A DNA stretch of 64,000 bases from Hirundichthys speculiger (lineage: Eukaryota; Chordata; Actinopteri; Beloniformes; Exocoetidae): contig JAGFBZ010000908.1 of the NCBI GenBank assembly GCA_018398805.1, forward strand, positions 286,001 through 350,000, in the 5' to 3' direction. A program made the translations under genes and the position numbers. Shown here one piece after another: positions 60,852 to 64,000 of this stretch; the stretch's first letter is position 1; each line of letters begins with the position of its first letter. The notes under the pieces were generated by a model. The model searched no databases, was not told the DNA's origin, and worked only from the letters and a program-made list of their open reading frames with translations.

Positions 60852-62379
60852 CTGAGGACAAATAAGACAAGCAGCTAATAGCTACTCTAGTACTTCCTAC
60901 ACTCTGTCAGGCCATCTCTGACAGCCAAGACTGAGAGAGTCTGAGACACTGACAAAGAACAGAGGCAGAGTAACCCTGGAGACTTTCAGGGGTTCACTGC
61001 AATCCACCCAGAACCAACCCACACCCACTAGTGAGCATGACACTTTCCAGAGGAAACGAAATATAAACACTCACACATACGTTGAGGACAGTCTTCTGTT
61101 GTAGCCAAAGTGGTAAGAAAATGTTTTATATTTTTCCCTGAGCTTTTTTGCCTGAATGTTTTTCAGCTTCTGTGTTTTCTGAGGTCTTGTATGTTCAGAG
61201 TTTCCTGGTTCTTGCTGACCCCATGCCCTCATTTGGTTCTCATTCTCTAATACTTTATTTTTCTGTTTTGACACAATTACTTGAATTTCAGCAATGCCCT
61301 TCTTAACCCGACAGTTTGGGAAAAATAAAAAAAATAAAGATCTGGATAAAGCCAGCAGAATCAAGTAAAGAAATTAATGTGTTTGAGCAGACAGAACATC
61401 AATGTGTTTTGGGAAACTGCACAGCACAAGTGAATCAAATATAAGGAAAGGACAACAAAAATGTTTAGTTTTTCCTCTTATTTACCACAGTGGTTTGAAG
61501 TGCCTGATATTCAGTTGCAAACACAGGTTTAGACCTTTTCAGGATGCCAGTATTAGGCCTACAGAACAAAAAAAAAGACAAGGGGTCAAAAAGTTTCCAG
61601 AATTCATCTCTCATTTATTTTGCATTTCTCCAAAAGTCCATAAATGTCAGCCTCAGTTATTTCTACAATCAGTGTTTAATAGGCAGACAGCAGGGTTGGT
61701 AGAGAGCTTTGAGATTTTAAATAACGCCTGAACTCATTCAAAGGTGCACAAGATCTGACTGAAATTCAAAATGAGAAAAAAAATCAACAGGTTCAAGGTT
61801 GTGATCAGTGATACATTAGGTGTCGCATTAACAAAACAGCATTTTTAGGGAATGGCCTCAAAGACTCAACATTATTAAAATGAAAAAAGAAAAAAAAATC
61901 AAAATTCAAGACAGTTTTCTAAAAAAATCATCACATTTCTTTTAGCCGCTCAACATATCAAACTCAACAAGTCAACGGTGCTGCTGACAATACGGAAAAA
62001 GAAAATCTGGAGACCTTTGAATATTTTATCATCAAGAACTATTCACAAATGATATGAAAAAGGATATTACAATCAAGTAATGCCTGCAGCTTTCTGAGTT
62101 TCTGTCTTTTTCTTCATGAGACTATGTCAAAAGTAACCCATACAGTACCTGTTCTGGGTAAAGCAATTGAGCTTTCACTTACCTGTTTAAATTTGGTTTT
62201 CAAGCTACCTTTCCAGTCCCCCCCACCCCTCTTCTGTAGATCTTTGCTGTCTCTATTGCTTATATTTCATGAAACTTTGGTACCAATGTTTGGTACCAAC
62301 AGATGTTGGTACCAAACATTGCAATCCACACTTTGCAACAAAATCAAACCATAAATGTCCATAAATTAAGTTATGTGTA
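60852..62379. other. No assigned exon or repeat apart from the inverted repeat at 62284
   Basis: Would be intron or upstream sequence of the minus-strand gene. Open frames lack recognisable domains. Confidence 0.4.
62284..62321. repeat. Perfect inverted repeat, 18-bp arms, 2-bp loop
   Basis: Arms CAATGTTTGGTACCAACA (62284-62301) and its exact reverse complement (62304-62321) flank GA. Part of the arm (TTTGGTACC) repeats in the immediate left flank. Confidence 0.93.
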
Positions 62380-62895
62380 ATAGTGTGAAATGGCAAAGGG
62401 AAAAAGTAGTGAACTCATTAAGGAAGGGAGGTGCAAAAGGGTATGGAAAGCCAAGACATCAGCTGAAATCAATTGGTAATTAGGAAGCAAACCTGCCCCA
62501 AATTAATACAATATTAGTCAATTAAGTCCCAATTGAAGGCCTATAAAAGGGTGTTTCATTACCATGGCGTCTTTCAAGACCTTAGCAACCTTAATGTTGT
62601 AAAACATAAATGAAATTGGTTACAGGAGTATTTCTAAACTTCTGAATGTTCCAGTGAGCACTGACTGGTCACAATCTGGAAGTGGAAAGAACATAATTAC
62701 ACCATAAACCGGCCACAAAAAGGTGGAAGATTTTTGACAGAGCAGTGAAAAGAACTACCAGAAGAATTGTCCAAGAGCCAAGGCCCACTTATGGAGAGCT
62801 GAGGAGAGCAGCTACAATTGTTTCAAAGAAAACAATAAGTAATGCACTCTACTGCCATTGCCTCGACACACGCTCACCACTCGAGATAAAACTGG
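62380..62895 (+). mobile_element. Tc1-like transposon 5' fragment
   Basis: It matches the leader and N-terminal region of a common fish Tc1 family: 'gtgaaatggcaaagggaaaa', 'aggcctataaaagggtgttt', 'tttctaaacttctgaatgtt', then codons for KRTTRRIVQEPRPTYGELR and ATIVSKKTISNALY. It stops abruptly at about 62895, where homology to the catalytic domain should begin. Dead fragment. Confidence 0.78.
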
Positions 62896-63235
62896 TGAAC
62901 ATTTTCGATCTCTCAGACTGTTTTGTGACTAGTAGGACCGTACAAAAGTGGAACTACTTAGAGTAATCTTAAAACAAGCATACATTTTTGCTTCATTCTG
63001 ATTGGTTGATGCCTAAAATGATGAGCATGTGTGAAGTGCCCAATTCTATTGGCCGTTAAGAATGAAAATGGGGTCATTAACCCTAATCGGAGATATTGCA
63101 ACAAGCCACAGCTCACAAAGTGCTCTGACTGATTGTGCTTAGTGCGCACCCTGAAGAGTTCAACTAATGCAAACATCTCATAACAGTTACATTGAAGAGA
63201 AGTTATGGCTTCCACTTTTCCAAGTTCGGGTTGTG
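62896..63235. other. No gene seen
   Basis: Short stretch between the Tc1 fragment and the Rex3-like fragment; no repeat signature recognised. Confidence 0.4.
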
Positions 63236-63840
63236 GAAGCAACAGCCTAAACAAGGAGGCCCAGACAGCCCTCTCTCTAGCCACATCCTCTAATGACTCT
63301 GGGGAATACTGAGGCGATCCCAGGCAAGCTGAGAGATATAACTCTTCCAGCGTGTCCTGGGTCTGTTCCAAGAACTCCACCCAGTTGGGCGTACCTGAAA
63401 CACCTGCCTTGGAAGGCGTCCAGGAGGCATCTTATCCAGATGACCGGACCACCCTAGCTGGCTCCTCTCAATTTGGAGGAGCAGTGACTCTACTCTGAGT
63501 CGCTCCCAAATAACTTCTCACCCCATCTCTAAGGGAGAGTCCAGCTACCTGATGTAAGAAACTCATTTCAGGTGCTTCTGTCCACAACGTAACTCTTTTG
63601 GTCACTTTCCACAATTCATGACCATAGATGAGGGTTGGAACTCAAACAAAATGGTAAAGAGAGAGCCTTGTCTTTTGGTTTAACAATCTCTTCACCACAA
63701 CAGATTGTTACAAAGTCCCCAGAAAAAAAACAGAACCCTCCTGACAACATCCCAGTCAAGGTCATCAGCACTCTATCCCCACGATACATGGTATTGGTGA
63801 AGCATTTTTTTCCCAGCCTGAGGCCCCTGACGGTTTGCCC
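63236..63840 (-). mobile_element. Rex3/RTE-like LINE fragment with internal deletion
   Basis: From the right, minus-strand frames read FGQTVRGLRLGKKCFTNTMY and RGDRVLMTLTGMLSGG, which belong to the region before the RT domain. They pass directly into KRLLNQKTRLSL-type and GHELWKVTK-type sequence and then the post-RT end (LGSPQYSPESLEDVARERAV, WASLFRLLLPQP). The catalytic RT core is missing between them. Confidence 0.75.
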
Positions 63841-63892
63841 GAATCTTCTCTGGGACGACCAAAGCCCCCTTTGTGACATTTTAATATTTTGT

Positions 63893-63895
<3 letters not shown>

Positions 63896-63949
<54 letters not shown>
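63896..63949. repeat. (TA)n microsatellite, about 54 bp
   Basis: Near-perfect TA dinucleotide run directly before a TAGGGCTG transposon end. Confidence 0.93.
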
Positions 63950-63950
<1 letters not shown>

Positions 63951-64000
63951 GGCTGTCAATTTCTCAAAATAATTAATCAGATTAATCGCATGACTGTCAA
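63949..64000 (+). mobile_element. Left end of another TAGGGCTG-type element, cut by the window edge
   Basis: It begins TTAGGGCTGTCAATTTCTC and continues with AATTAATCAGATTAATCGCA, the same terminal and subterminal motifs as the element at 58176-59312. The rest lies outside the window. Confidence 0.6.

Noticed and set aside
1..64000. A novel defence, biosynthetic or mobile gene system
   Set aside because: No cluster of intact genes exists in the window; all recognisable enzymes are decayed transposases or reverse transcriptases of known types.

Overview
This window reads as vertebrate nuclear DNA from a teleost fish. The evidence is the mix of interspersed elements: several Tc1-like transposons, hAT and pogo/Tigger-like elements with target-site duplications, Rex1-, Rex3/RTE- and L2-like LINE fragments, a tRNA-derived SINE, and abundant (CATC)n, (CA)n, (TA)n and homopolymer tracts. 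I see no bacterial-style genes, no rRNA or intact tRNA genes, no CRISPR array and no complete protein-coding gene. The species cannot be read from the sequence.

Host coding content is sparse and was recognised only as short exons with splice sites. The best case is on the minus strand at the right: a stop-containing terminal exon (57367-57504) preceded in phase by a 26-base exon (60826-60851), with an intron holding a hAT element, a SINE and a LINE tail. Weaker minus-strand chains with compatible phases lie at 957-1392 (three exons, one intron 79 bp) and 42608-40736 (three exons, the last ending in a hydrophobic segment and stop), plus a lone exon at 46437-46502. I do not recognise the protein families.

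Layout: 1-3.6 kb, left-edge exon candidates and a ~690-bp CATC array; 4.4-4.9 kb, a pogo/Tigger-like element; 12.4-14.1 kb, a repeat cluster including an RTE-type LINE with a (GAT)n tail; 17.7-20.9 kb, a hAT element and then a decayed Tc1 element interrupted by a solo LTR and a second hAT; 24.3-25.2 kb, a TTAA-associated TIR transposon; 28.0-29.9 kb, the second pogo/Tigger-like copy (inverted relative to the first) with a hAT in its end, then a Tc1; 31.8-32.4 kb, an L2-like LINE with a perfect 43-bp duplication; 35.3-37.7 kb, another Tc1, a fold-back hAT MITE with perfect 8-bp duplication, and a third TIR element; 38.8 kb, a Rex3-like tail; 44.4-46.1 kb, a Rex1-like LINE; 48.2 kb, a Rex3-like fragment; 57.4-61 kb, the terminal part of a minus-strand gene; 62.4-64 kb, a Tc1 fragment, a Rex3-like fragment with an internal deletion, a TA tract and the start of another TAGGGCTG-type element.

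I found no evidence of a novel multi-gene system. The informative content is the insertion history of the mobile elements and the unannotated small exons. Family names come from memory of teleost repeats and are inference; terminal repeats, duplications, palindromes and phases were read directly.
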